The notes: a model not told the origin generated them from the letters alone. 37,325 bases of DNA from Pirellulaceae bacterium (GCA_025459265.1 JALOQX010000078.1:1-37325); one strand, 5' to 3'. Counted from the stretch's first letter, positions 14,470 to 23,473 are shown. Numbers and translations: made by a program.

Positions 14470-16734
14470 ATGCATTTCGCAAGACCCATCATGTGGAACG
14501 TGCCGGCGTGGGCCGAACTCACGCTCTATGTCATGATCCCGCTCGTCATGATCGCGCTGGTCGCCGGCGTGGTCTGGCGGATCCGGAAATGGTTCGTCGG
14601 TCAACCGGAGGCGGGTGCGCCCAGCATCCGCCAGCAGCTGTGGTCGGCTCTGCGACCACCACGTCTGGCGGAGGTGCTCGCCACCAGCCTGTTTCAATCG
14701 CGTCTGGCGCGCGATCGGTTCGCGATCGTCATGCATCAGGCGATCTTCTGGGGCATGGTGTTTCTGTTCATCGGCACGGCGCTGGCCACGATCGACCAGG
14801 ACTTCACCAACCTGCTGCTGGACTGGCAGCTGTTGAGCGGGAACTTCTATCGGCTCTTCGAGTTCACGTTGGACGTCTTCGGGGTCGTGCTGATTGCGGG
14901 CGTCCTGATGGCGGCGTATCGGCGTGTCGTGCAGCGTCCGGCCCGGTTGCAGCCGCGGCGACGCGGCATCAGCCTCTGGGACAGTTTCCCGCTGCTGACG
15001 AGTCTGTTCCTGATTGCCGTGACGGGATTCCTGGTCGAGGGTCTGCGGCTGGCCGAGGGACTGAAGATCGAGGCGAGCGTGGCGGCCGCGCCGGCCGACT
15101 GGGCGGCCCGCCGCACGGTGCTGGAGCAAGTCGGGTTCGGCCATCGGCTGCACATGGGTCCGGAACGGCAAGAGGCCGAATGGAGCCGGGTGGCGGACGG
15201 AGGAGCCGTCTTTCCGGCCGCAATGGCCGCTCCGGTCGGGTATGGACTGGCCCAGGTCCTGGCCCCGTTGTCGGTCGAGTCCGTGCGGAGCTTGCACCAG
15301 GTCTTGTGGTGGCTGCACGCCCTGCTGGCCTTCGGCCTGATCGTGAGTATCCCGTTCACCAAGGCGTTTCACCTTGTCGCGTCGCCAGCCAATCTGCTGC
15401 TGCACGTGCCCGGTCCGCCCGGCCGGCTACCCGTCACGTCGGAAGCTGGTGTGCGCACCGTCCGCGACTTCACCTGGCGCCAGCTGCTGCAGGTCGATGC
15501 CTGCACCTGGTGCGGCAAGTGTCAGGAAGTGTGTCCCGGTTTCAACACCGGCTTCCCGCTCTCGCCGCGCGACCTGGTGCAGGCCATCGGGTCCCAGCTG
15601 CTCCGGACGCGGCCGCGGGGGAATGGCGAGACGCCGAGCCTGCACGCAGCGCTGATCCCGCCCGCAGAACTGTGGTCCTGCTGTGCCTGCCGGGCCTGTG
15701 AGGATATCTGTCCGGTCCATGTCGAACATCCGCGTCTGATCATCGACCTGCGGCGGCACCTGATCGATCAAGGCGAAGTGGACGAAGGAGTCCAGGACGC
15801 GCTGATGAACTTCCAGCGCTATGGCAACTCCTTCGGCCAGTCCGCGCGCAAGCGACCCGAGTGGACGAAGACGCTGGATTTTTCGCTGCCCGACGCGCGG
15901 AAGCAAGCCGTCGAGTACCTCTGGTTCGTCGGCGACTACGCCTCGTATGACCAGCGTGCGCAGGCCGTCACGCGGTCCATTGCGCGCGTCCTGCACCAGG
16001 CCGGCGTGGACGTCGGGCTCCTGATGGACAAAGAGCAGAACGCGGGCAACGATGTCCGCCGGCTGGGTGAAGAGGGCCTCTTTTCGCTGCTTCGCGAGAA
16101 GAACACCCAGGCGCTGGCCGGCGTGAAATTCCGCAAGGTACTAACGACCGACCCACATACGTACAACACGCTCAAGAATGAGTACGGTGCGAGCCCGGCG
16201 CAGTCACAGACATCGCCCGACGCGTCCGACAAGGCAGCAGCCGAGGAAGCGGCTGACACGAACGTGCTCGAAGGCAAGCCGGTGCTGCATTACACCGAGC
16301 TGCTGGACGAGCTGATCTGCCAGGGCACGTTGACGATCCCGCGTTCTCTCCAGATCAAGGTCACGTATCACGACCCGTGCTATCTGGGGCGTTTCAACGG
16401 CGTGTACGACGCACCGCGCCGGATCCTCCGGGCGTTGGGGGCGGAGCTGGTCGAGATGCCGCGCCACCGGGCATCCAGCTTCTGCTGTGGTGCGGGAGGC
16501 GGCCGCCTGTGGATGAAGGACACGCCGGGAATCGCGGAGCGGCCGGCCGAGAACCGGGTGCGAGAGGCGCTGGCACTGCCCGGCGTGCAGTGCCTGGTCG
16601 TCGCGTGCCCCAAGGACCTGGTGATGTTCCAGGACGCGATCAAGACGGTGGGCGAGGAGGCACGGCTGCGGGTGGTCGATATCGGCGAACTGGTGTGGGA
16701 AGCCCTGGCGGTGCCAGAGGCAGCTTTGACGTAA
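14470..16734 (+). CDS. EMO-like membrane iron-sulfur/cytochrome b protein (ETF:quinone oxidoreductase type)
   Basis: A 754-residue membrane protein resembling the ETF:menaquinone oxidoreductases (EMO) described for syntrophic fatty-acid oxidisers: a NarI/DsrM-like b-type membrane domain fused to an HdrD-like iron-sulfur part. GCGAGGGAG precedes ATG 14470. About six hydrophobic segments occupy residues 15-310, with candidate haem histidines in VMHQAIFWGMVF, GHRLHMGP, LHQVLWWLHALL and FTKAFHLV. Two ferredoxin motifs follow, CTWCGKCQEVCP (from C345) and CCACRACEDICP (from C404). The C-terminal CCG site is intact (HDPCYLGR, FCCGAGGG near residue 670), while the first is degenerate (KEQNAGNDVRRLGEE). 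A low-complexity insert (about residues 576-605) separates them. It probably passes electrons between reduced ETF and menaquinone. Confidence 0.87.
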   Translation: MHFARPIMWNVPAWAELTLYVMIPLVMIALVAGVVWRIRKWFVGQPEAGAPSIRQQLWSALRPPRLAEVLATSLFQSRLARDRFAIVMHQAIFWGMVFLFIGTALATIDQDFTNLLLDWQLLSGNFYRLFEFTLDVFGVVLIAGVLMAAYRRVVQRPARLQPRRRGISLWDSFPLLTSLFLIAVTGFLVEGLRLAEGLKIEASVAAAPADWAARRTVLEQVGFGHRLHMGPERQEAEWSRVADGGAVFPAAMAAPVGYGLAQVLAPLSVESVRSLHQVLWWLHALLAFGLIVSIPFTKAFHLVASPANLLLHVPGPPGRLPVTSEAGVRTVRDFTWRQLLQVDACTWCGKCQEVCPGFNTGFPLSPRDLVQAIGSQLLRTRPRGNGETPSLHAALIPPAELWSCCACRACEDICPVHVEHPRLIIDLRRHLIDQGEVDEGVQDALMNFQRYGNSFGQSARKRPEWTKTLDFSLPDARKQAVEYLWFVGDYASYDQRAQAVTRSIARVLHQAGVDVGLLMDKEQNAGNDVRRLGEEGLFSLLREKNTQALAGVKFRKVLTTDPHTYNTLKNEYGASPAQSQTSPDASDKAAAEEAADTNVLEGKPVLHYTELLDELICQGTLTIPRSLQIKVTYHDPCYLGRFNGVYDAPRRILRALGAELVEMPRHRASSFCCGAGGGRLWMKDTPGIAERPAENRVREALALPGVQCLVVACPKDLVMFQDAIKTVGEEARLRVVDIGELVWEALAVPEAALT

Positions 16735-16747
16735 GCGGGGATGTGCC

Positions 16748-18733
16748 ATGATCGGACAGGATCGTTCTGCGTTGCGAATCGGCGTGTACGTCTGTCACTG
16801 CGGGACCAATATCGCGGGCGTCGTGGATGTCGAGGCGCTCACCAGTTGGGCCGCCGGCCTGCCGCACGTGGCCCTGGCCCGGCACTACAAGTACATGTGC
16901 TCCGATCCCGGGCAGGAACTGGTCAAGCGGGACATTCAAGAGCACAATTTGAACCGCATCGTCGTGGCGGCCTGCTCCCCCAATCTGCACGAACCGACCT
17001 TCCGGCGCGCCGCCGAGAACGCCGGACTCAACCGGTTCCTGGTGCAGATGGCCAACATTCGCGAGCAGGTCTCCTGGGTCACCGACGACCATCACGAAGC
17101 CTACGTCAAGGCCCAGGCGCATCTGGCCGCGGCGATTCGCCGCGTGGCCATGCATGAGCCGCTGCAGCGCCAGTTCGTGCAGATTCGACCGCAGGCGCTC
17201 GTGGTCGGCGGCGGGATTGCCGGCATCCAGGCGGCGCTCACGCTGGCCGATGCCGGCAAGGATGTGATCCTGGTCGAGCGCGAGCCGAGCATCGGCGGCC
17301 ATATGGCCATGTTCGACAAGACGTTTCCTACCCTCGACTGCGCCGCCTGCATCCTCACTCCCAAGATGACCGCCGTCAAACTGCACCCGAACATCCGCCT
17401 GCTGACCTATTCGAGCGTCGAATCGGTCGAAGGGTCCGTCGGCAACTACCACGTCAAGATCCGCCGCAAGCCGCGGTACATCAACGAGGAACTCTGCGTC
17501 GGCTGCATGCTGTGCATCGAAGGATGCGTGTTCACGCGGGCCCGCTTTCCCAACCCGTTCGACCAGGGACTCGGCACGCGCAAACCGGTCTGGGTCCCGT
17601 TTGCCCAGGCCGTACCCCCCATTCCCGTGATCGACCCGGAGACCTGCCTGGAGATCGCGCGCGGGAAATGCCAGAAGGGGTGCGTGGAAGCTTGCGGCGA
17701 ACGCAGCGCCATCGAGTTCGATCAACAGGAGCAGGTCGAAGAGTACGATGTCGGAGCGATCATCGTCACCACCGGGTTCCGCACGTTCGACCCGTCCGTG
17801 ATTCCCTACTACGGATACGGCAAGTACCCGAACGTCTACACGAGCCTCGAGGTGGAGCGGCTGCTCAACGCGGGCGGGCCGACCGCCGGCAAACTTGTGC
17901 TGCGCGACGGCTCCGTCCCGCGCCGCGTCGGGATCGTGCACTGTGTGGGCAGTCGCGACAAGAACCACCATGCCTACTGTTCCCGCGTCTGCTGCATGTA
18001 CGCCCTGAAACTGGCACATCTGGTGCGCGAGAAAACCGGTGCCGAGGTGTACAACTGCTACATCGACATCCGCACGCCCGGCAAGGGTTTTGAAGAGTTT
18101 TACAACCGCGTGCAGGACGAGGGGGTGCACTTCATTCGCGGAAAAGTCGCCGATGTGACCCCGGCCGACGGCAACGGTCACTTGACGATGACAGTGGACG
18201 ATACGCTGCTGGGCTCGATCCGCCAGCTGGATGTGGACATGGTGATCCTGGCTGTCGCGCTCGAGCCGCAGGGGGATGCGAACGACGTGCGGCGCACGTT
18301 CGGCATCTCGTGTTCGGCCGAAGGGTTCTTCCTCGAAAAGCATCCCAAGCTGGCCCCCGTGAATACCGCGAACGATGGCGTGTTCGTGGCCGGCGCGTGC
18401 CAGGGAGCCAAAGATATTCCCGACACCGTCGCCCAGGCTGACGCGGCCGCGGCCAAAGCCCTGGCGATCATCGACGCGGGTCAGATCGAACTGGAACCGA
18501 ACACCGCCTGGATCGAAGCCGCGATGTGCTCGGGTTGCAAGACCTGCATCCCGCTCTGCCCTTACCAGGCGATCAGCCGGGACGAGGAGCGTGCGATCGC
18601 GGTGATCGACCCGGCACTCTGCAAAGGCTGCGGCACGTGCGTCGCCGCCTGCCCTTCGGGCGCGGCCATGCAGCACCTGTTCAGTGACGAGCAGGTGCAT
18701 GCCGAGCTGGAAGGGCTGATGCTGCATCTCTAA
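16748..18733 (+). CDS. hdrA: HdrA-like FAD iron-sulfur protein (electron bifurcation core)
   Basis: A 661-residue heterodisulfide reductase subunit A homologue, the FAD protein at which hydrogenase electrons are split between ferredoxin and a second acceptor in methanogens. The N-terminal domain has IGVYVCHCGTNIAGVVDVEA and VVAACSPNLHEPTFR. The dinucleotide-binding loop is VVGGGIAGIQAALTLADAG, followed by GGHMAMFDKTFPTLDCAACI with the family cluster cysteines, a CVGCMLCIEGC site, YCSRVCCMYALKLAHLV, and two C-terminal ferredoxin motifs (CSGCKTCIPLCP, CKGCGTCVAACP). Length is typical and nothing appears truncated; cysteines rather than selenocysteine are used. It is followed immediately by mvhD and the hydrogenase subunits, so an HdrA-MvhDGA complex is expected. 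The HdrB/HdrC roles may be filled by the protein at 11395-12615. Confidence 0.94.
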   Translation: MIGQDRSALRIGVYVCHCGTNIAGVVDVEALTSWAAGLPHVALARHYKYMCSDPGQELVKRDIQEHNLNRIVVAACSPNLHEPTFRRAAENAGLNRFLVQMANIREQVSWVTDDHHEAYVKAQAHLAAAIRRVAMHEPLQRQFVQIRPQALVVGGGIAGIQAALTLADAGKDVILVEREPSIGGHMAMFDKTFPTLDCAACILTPKMTAVKLHPNIRLLTYSSVESVEGSVGNYHVKIRRKPRYINEELCVGCMLCIEGCVFTRARFPNPFDQGLGTRKPVWVPFAQAVPPIPVIDPETCLEIARGKCQKGCVEACGERSAIEFDQQEQVEEYDVGAIIVTTGFRTFDPSVIPYYGYGKYPNVYTSLEVERLLNAGGPTAGKLVLRDGSVPRRVGIVHCVGSRDKNHHAYCSRVCCMYALKLAHLVREKTGAEVYNCYIDIRTPGKGFEEFYNRVQDEGVHFIRGKVADVTPADGNGHLTMTVDDTLLGSIRQLDVDMVILAVALEPQGDANDVRRTFGISCSAEGFFLEKHPKLAPVNTANDGVFVAGACQGAKDIPDTVAQADAAAAKALAIIDAGQIELEPNTAWIEAAMCSGCKTCIPLCPYQAISRDEERAIAVIDPALCKGCGTCVAACPSGAAMQHLFSDEQVHAELEGLMLHL

Positions 18734-18754
18734 CTGGTAACAAGGACCACCACG

Positions 18755-19270
18755 ATGAGTGACACTCCGCACAGCGAAGCAGCCTCCAGCGAGCCGCGGA
18801 TCGTGGCCTTCATGTGCAACTGGTGCAGTTACACCGCTTCCGATCTGGCCGGCACGGCCCGCATCAAGTACTCGCCGTACGTCCGGATCATCCGCGTGAT
18901 GTGCAGCGGGCGCGTCGATCCCACGTTCGTGCTCAAGGCGTTCGCCCTGGGTGCCGACGGCGTGATGATTGCCGGCTGCCATCCCGGCGACTGCCACTAC
19001 ATCGAACAGAACTACAAGACCATCCGCCGCGTGGCGATGGTGCGGTACTTCATGGAGCAGATGGGAATTGACGCCGATCGCCTGCGGCTGGTGTGGGCGT
19101 CCGCCGCGGAGGGTCAGCATCTGGCTGAGTCGATCGACCAGTTCGTGGCGGACGTGCGGCGCATGGGACCACTCAACTGGTCGGCCAACTGGGACGAGAA
19201 CGATCAGCGGCTCGAGGCCCTGGAAGACATCGTGCAAGAGCACGCGGAAGCGATGGAGGTGCAGGCATGA
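18755..19270 (+). CDS. mvhD: MvhD-type [2Fe-2S] electron adaptor
   Basis: A 171-residue homologue of the methyl-viologen-reducing hydrogenase delta subunit, which carries electrons from the hydrogenase to HdrA through a [2Fe-2S] cluster. Characteristic cysteines are C21 and C24 in FMCNWCSY, the cysteine in VMCSGRVDP, and both in GCHPGDCHY. The tail of about 30 residues beyond the usual domain is slightly longer than in methanogens. The stop overlaps the start of the hydrogenase small subunit (ATGA), so the proteins are likely made in equal amounts. Confidence 0.93.
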   Translation: MSDTPHSEAASSEPRIVAFMCNWCSYTASDLAGTARIKYSPYVRIIRVMCSGRVDPTFVLKAFALGADGVMIAGCHPGDCHYIEQNYKTIRRVAMVRYFMEQMGIDADRLRLVWASAAEGQHLAESIDQFVADVRRMGPLNWSANWDENDQRLEALEDIVQEHAEAMEVQA

Positions 19271-20280
19271 ACGGCGACAAGAAAGGGACTCTCGCCCTGT
19301 ACTGGGCGGCCTCCTGCGGCGGGTGCGAGATCGCCGTCCTGGCTCTGAACGAAAAGATCCTCGACGTCGCGGCCCTCTTCGACATCGTCTTCTGGCCCGT
19401 GGCCGTGGACGCGAAAGTGCACGACGTCGAGCAGATGGCGGACGGCAGTATCGATGTCTGCCTGTTCAACGGCGGCATCCGCACCAGCGAACAGGAGTAC
19501 ATGGCCCAGCTGTTGCGCCGGAAATCCAAGGTCCTCGTGGCGTTCGGATCCTGCGCCCACGAAGGCTGCATCCCGGGACTCGCCAACGCGAGCGACCGCC
19601 GACACATCTTCGCCACGGTTTACCACAACAACCCCTCGACCGAGAATCCGGACGGCATCGAGCCCCAGCACAAGACACCCATGCCGGAGGGTGACCTGCA
19701 CTTGCCCGTGTTCTACGACACGCTGCGCACGCTGGGTCAGACCGTGGCGGTCGATTACTACCTGCCCGGCTGTCCCCCGGAGGTCGAGCGGATCTGGGAC
19801 GCCATCACGGCGATCGTTGGCGGCCAACTGCCGCCGGCCGGGTCCGTCCTCGGCGTGGACACGACCGTCTGCCAGGAGTGCCCGCGGGTCCGCAACGAGA
19901 AAAAGATCAAGAAGTTCTACCGGCCCTGGGAAATCATCCCCGATGACACGACGTGCCTCCTCGAGCAGGGCTTGCTCTGCTGTGGGATTGCCACGCGGGC
20001 CGGCTGCGGCGCCAAGTGCCCGCGCGTCAACTCCTCCTGCATCGGCTGCTACGGACCGAACGACGGCGTCCATGACTACGGCGCGCGGCTGATGACTGCG
20101 CTGGCATCCATGATCGACTCCAACGATCCCGAGGAAATCGACAGCATCATCCGCCAAGGAATTCCGGATCCGATCGGCAGCTTCTACCGCTTCAGCCTGG
20201 CCGGCAGCCAGCTGCGGCGCAGCAATCGCTCGACCAACGGAAATCCTCCCGACGCACGGAGACTGCACGATGGTCACTGA
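19267..20280 (+). CDS. mvhG: [NiFe]-hydrogenase small subunit, MvhG type (group 3c-like)
   Basis: A 337-residue iron-sulfur small subunit of a cytoplasmic [NiFe] hydrogenase. There is no Tat signal, in keeping with group 3. The proximal cluster ligands are C17 and C20 in ASCGGCEIAVL, the cysteine of FGSCAHEGC and that of LPGCPPEVERIWD. The C-terminal part provides the other clusters: CQECPR, then CCGIATRAGCGAKCPRVNSS and CIGCYGPNDG. The protein overlaps the large-subunit gene by 11 bp. The tail after residue 310 is basic and not conserved. In the complex it conducts electrons from the active site to MvhD and HdrA. Confidence 0.93.
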   Translation: MNGDKKGTLALYWAASCGGCEIAVLALNEKILDVAALFDIVFWPVAVDAKVHDVEQMADGSIDVCLFNGGIRTSEQEYMAQLLRRKSKVLVAFGSCAHEGCIPGLANASDRRHIFATVYHNNPSTENPDGIEPQHKTPMPEGDLHLPVFYDTLRTLGQTVAVDYYLPGCPPEVERIWDAITAIVGGQLPPAGSVLGVDTTVCQECPRVRNEKKIKKFYRPWEIIPDDTTCLLEQGLLCCGIATRAGCGAKCPRVNSSCIGCYGPNDGVHDYGARLMTALASMIDSNDPEEIDSIIRQGIPDPIGSFYRFSLAGSQLRRSNRSTNGNPPDARRLHDGH

Positions 20281-21757
20281 GACAGTCAATCGCCGGATCT
20301 CGATCGACCCGATCACGCGTCTGGAAGGCCACGGGAAGATCGACATCTTCCTGACTCCCGAGGGGGACGTGGCCAACTGCTACCTGCAGATTCCCGAGCT
20401 GCGCGGGTTCGAGCAGTTCTGCGTGGGGCGGCCGGCCGAAGACATGCCGAACCTCACGGCCCGGATTTGCGGCGTATGCCCGGAGGCGCATCACATGGCC
20501 GCCACCAAGGCGCTCGACGCGCTGTTCCACGTCGATCCGCCGCCGGCGGCCAGGAAGCTCCGCGAGCTGTTCTACAGCATTTTCTTCGCCACGGATCACA
20601 CGACTCACTTCTACGCGCTCGGCGGGCCGGATTTCGTCATGGGGCCCACCGCCCCCGTCGCGCAGCGCAATATCCTGGGCGTCGTGCAGAAGGTCGGCAT
20701 GGACATCGCCGGACGCGTCCTCAAAATGCGCCGTGACGGCCATCATCTGATCGAACTGATCGGCGGCCGCAAAGTCCATCCGAACTGGGGCCTGCCGGGC
20801 GGAGTGAGTCGGGGCATCAACGAGGAACAACGCCAGGAGATCGAACAGCTGGGGCGCGATGCCGTCGAGTTCGCACAGTTCTCGCTGCAGCTGTTTCGTG
20901 ATGTCGTTTTGGGGAACACCGACTACGTGCAACTCATCACCGGCGATACGTACGTGCACCGCACGTACAACATGGGCACCGTCGACGCGGACAACCGCGT
21001 CAACTTCTACGACGGCAAGATCCGCGTCATCTCGCCGGACGGCCAGGAACATGCCAAGTACGATCCCGCGGAGTACCGCACGTACGTGGCCGAACGAGTG
21101 GAACCCTGGAGCTATCTGAAATTCCCCTACTTGAAGCAGGTCGGGTGGAAGGGGTTCGTCGATGGCGCTGATTCTGGCGTCTACAAGGCTACGCCGCTGT
21201 CCCGGCTCAACGCCGCGGACGGCATGGCGACGCCGCTCGCCCAGGCTGCCTGCGACGAGTTCTACAGCACGCTGGGTGGCAAACCCGTTCAGCACACGCT
21301 CGCCACCCATTGGGCGCGTCTGGTCGAATTGCTCTACGCCGCGGAACGCTGGGTCGAATTGGCCACAGACCCCGAGATCACGAGCCGGGACTATCGCGTG
21401 CTGCCGACCCAGACACCTACCGAGGGAGTCGGTTCGGTTGAGGCGCCGCGCGGTACGCTGACCCATCACTATGTGACGGACGAGCGCGGCATCTTGACGC
21501 ACGTCAACTTGATCGTCGGCACAACCAACAACAACGCCCCGATCTGCATGTCGGTCAAGAAGGCCGCCCAGACGCTGATCCACCGCGGTCAGGTGGCCAC
21601 CGAAGGGCTGCTGAACATGGTCGAGATGGCATTTCGCGCCTACGATCCGTGCTTTGGCTGCGCAACGCACTCGCTGCCCGGCCAGATGCCGCTGGAGTTG
21701 CTTGTGCGGGATGCCCAGGGGCGCGTGCTTAAGCGGCTGATGCGGACCGCGTCCTGA
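20270..21757 (+). CDS. mvhA: [NiFe]-hydrogenase large subunit, MvhA type (group 3c-like)
   Basis: The 495-residue catalytic subunit that splits or forms H2 at a NiFe(CN)2CO centre. Both nickel motifs are intact: R65ICGVCPEAH74 (C67, C70) and DPCFGCATH (C461, C464, His467). It opens with the family phrase ISIDPITRLEGHGKI. About 28 residues follow His467, matching the C-terminal peptide removed by a maturation endopeptidase after nickel insertion; neither that protease nor hyp genes are in the window, so maturation must be supplied from elsewhere. The combination with MvhG, MvhD and HdrA is what points to group 3c; a phylogeny would be needed to fix the subgroup. It is the last gene of the run starting at 9778. 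Confidence 0.94.
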   Translation: MVTETVNRRISIDPITRLEGHGKIDIFLTPEGDVANCYLQIPELRGFEQFCVGRPAEDMPNLTARICGVCPEAHHMAATKALDALFHVDPPPAARKLRELFYSIFFATDHTTHFYALGGPDFVMGPTAPVAQRNILGVVQKVGMDIAGRVLKMRRDGHHLIELIGGRKVHPNWGLPGGVSRGINEEQRQEIEQLGRDAVEFAQFSLQLFRDVVLGNTDYVQLITGDTYVHRTYNMGTVDADNRVNFYDGKIRVISPDGQEHAKYDPAEYRTYVAERVEPWSYLKFPYLKQVGWKGFVDGADSGVYKATPLSRLNAADGMATPLAQAACDEFYSTLGGKPVQHTLATHWARLVELLYAAERWVELATDPEITSRDYRVLPTQTPTEGVGSVEAPRGTLTHHYVTDERGILTHVNLIVGTTNNNAPICMSVKKAAQTLIHRGQVATEGLLNMVEMAFRAYDPCFGCATHSLPGQMPLELLVRDAQGRVLKRLMRTAS

Positions 21758-21842
21758 CCGATGACCGCGGACCGGTGGGCACCCTCCGCCTTCCGGCCTC
21801 CGGCCTGACCTCTGACCTCTGACCGCTGCGGCTCGGCAGGAG

Positions 21843-21893
21843 CCTCGCCCTCCCACACACGCCTCGCCCTCCCACACACGCCTCGCCCTCCCA
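21843..21893. repeat. 19-bp tandem repeat abutting a start codon (GEAPAEP-type repeat)
   Basis: CCTCGCCCTCCCACACACG occurs at 21843-21861 and 21862-21880 with a 13-base partial copy to 21893, one base before the ATG at 21894. Just upstream, GGCTCGGCAGGAGCCTCGCC is the complement of the GEAPAEP-coding string scattered through planctomycete intergenic DNA, preceded by a short TGACCTC repeat near 21806-21823. Confidence 0.8.
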
Positions 21894-23459
21894 ATGAATC
21901 GACCAGATCAGAATCTGCACGCTGCCGATGCACACACTGATCCATCGCGACGTGAGTTCCTCGGAAGTACGCTCGCGGCACTTGCGGCGGCCGGCGTGTT
22001 GAGCGAGAGGTCCGCGGCAACGGCCCAGACGCCTGCGTCAGCATCACCAAGCCTGTGGGTCGGCACCGCGTCGGCCGACATCACGCCTCCGCTGCCTGCC
22101 GCGCTCACGGGCTTTCAGACGGTCCGGATCGCGCGCACGATCCAGAGTCCTTTGCAGGCAAATGTGGTGGCGGTGGAGTCGCGTGCCGGTGACCGTGCGC
22201 TCGATCAGTTGATCATGGTCTCCTGCGACTTGTGCATCTTCCGTCCGGGCATCCAGGACGAATTTCGGCGTTATGTCGCGGGTCGCGTTCCCGAGGTCGA
22301 TCCGCGCAAGCTGATCCTGGCCGCCACGCACACGCACTCCGCGCCGGTCCTGCGGCAGAGCCAGTATGACGAATCCAGCTATGGTGACGCGACCCAGCCG
22401 AAAGACTACCTGCCGATGTTGTACGAGCGGCTGGCGGACGCCGTGGCGCAGGCCTGGCAGAGCCGGGCCGTGGGTTCGGTCGCCTGGGGCCTGGGACACG
22501 CAGTCGTCGGCCATAATCGGCGTCTGGTCTATGCCGATGGCCATGCGGAAATGCTGGGCAACACGAATCAACCCGGCTTCCGGCAGGTCGAAGGTTACGA
22601 GGATCATGCGGTGGATGTGTTGGGCTTCTACGACGACCACCGGCGTCTGACTGCACTTGCCATCTCATTGGCGTGCCCGGCCCAGATGAGCCAGAGCGAA
22701 GGCGTGGTCAGCGCCGACTTCTGGCACGATGCGCGCGAGGCGCTTCGCGCCCAGTACGGGTCCACGCTCGCCGTGCTCGGGTTCTGCGCGCCGGCGGGCG
22801 ATCAGTGCCCGCATCTGTCGTTGCGCCAGCGCGGCGAAGCACGCATGGATCGCCTGCGAGGTCTCTCCCGGACTCAGGAATTGGGCCGCCGCATCGCCCG
22901 GTCCGTGGCCGACACAGCCGATGTGATGGGCAACGACATTCGCACTGATGCCCCCCTCATGCACACGGTGCAGGACGTGGAGTTACCGGCGCGCATCGTC
23001 ACCGATGCCGAATTCGCGACCGCCAAGTCGGTGTGCGATGCCATCGATGCCAAGCCCCAAGCGGAGGGCTGGGATACATGGGTGCGGCACTTGTACGGTG
23101 AAGTCTGCGACCGGTATCACGCGCAGCAGGATGGCAGACGGGCCCATGCTGTCGAGGTACATGTCGCGCGGTTGGGCGACGTGGCCATCGCCACCAACCC
23201 GTTCGAGCTATACCTCGATTACGGCATCCAAATGCAGGCGCGCAGCGCGTCTGAGCAGACGTTTCTGATCCAACTGGCCGCTGCGGGCAAGGAAAATCCG
23301 GGCTACCTGCCCACAACGCGTGCGGTGGCCGGCGGCGGGTTTACGGAGGCACCCATGAACAACTACAGCGCGACGGTCATGAGCAACCTGATCGGCCCCG
23401 AGGGAGGACAGGTGCTGGTCGACCGCACTGTCGAGTCGATCGCCAGACTGTTCGCATGA
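21894..23459 (+). CDS. Neutral/alkaline ceramidase-like protein with Tat signal
   Basis: A 521-residue protein of the neutral/alkaline non-lysosomal ceramidase N-terminal-domain family. Classical members cleave the amide bond of ceramide with a zinc ion; bacterial relatives in planctomycetes have unproven substrates. The N-terminus is a Tat signal (SRREFLGSTLAALAAAGVL), so export is expected. The mature part begins WVGTASADITPP, as usual for the family, and has ATHTHSAPVL (zinc histidines) and GHAVVGHNRR. The C-terminal immunoglobulin-like domain of full ceramidases appears to be missing, as the protein is shorter. The start codon is separated from a tandem repeat by a single base and has no Shine-Dalgarno sequence. 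The stop overlaps the next gene. Confidence 0.85.
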   Translation: MNRPDQNLHAADAHTDPSRREFLGSTLAALAAAGVLSERSAATAQTPASASPSLWVGTASADITPPLPAALTGFQTVRIARTIQSPLQANVVAVESRAGDRALDQLIMVSCDLCIFRPGIQDEFRRYVAGRVPEVDPRKLILAATHTHSAPVLRQSQYDESSYGDATQPKDYLPMLYERLADAVAQAWQSRAVGSVAWGLGHAVVGHNRRLVYADGHAEMLGNTNQPGFRQVEGYEDHAVDVLGFYDDHRRLTALAISLACPAQMSQSEGVVSADFWHDAREALRAQYGSTLAVLGFCAPAGDQCPHLSLRQRGEARMDRLRGLSRTQELGRRIARSVADTADVMGNDIRTDAPLMHTVQDVELPARIVTDAEFATAKSVCDAIDAKPQAEGWDTWVRHLYGEVCDRYHAQQDGRRAHAVEVHVARLGDVAIATNPFELYLDYGIQMQARSASEQTFLIQLAAAGKENPGYLPTTRAVAGGGFTEAPMNNYSATVMSNLIGPEGGQVLVDRTVESIARLFA

Positions 23460-23473
23460 CCGGAGCGCATCGC

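Noticed and set aside
16640-19243. Long minus-strand open frame (867 codons) opposite hdrA and mvhD
   Set aside because: It is the mirror of genes with strong codon bias in GC-rich DNA; its translation has no recognisable domain, while the plus strand has full HdrA and MvhD motifs. The same holds for long antisense frames at 4284-5921, 6442-7869, 7848-9386, 23765-25801 and 32209-33876.
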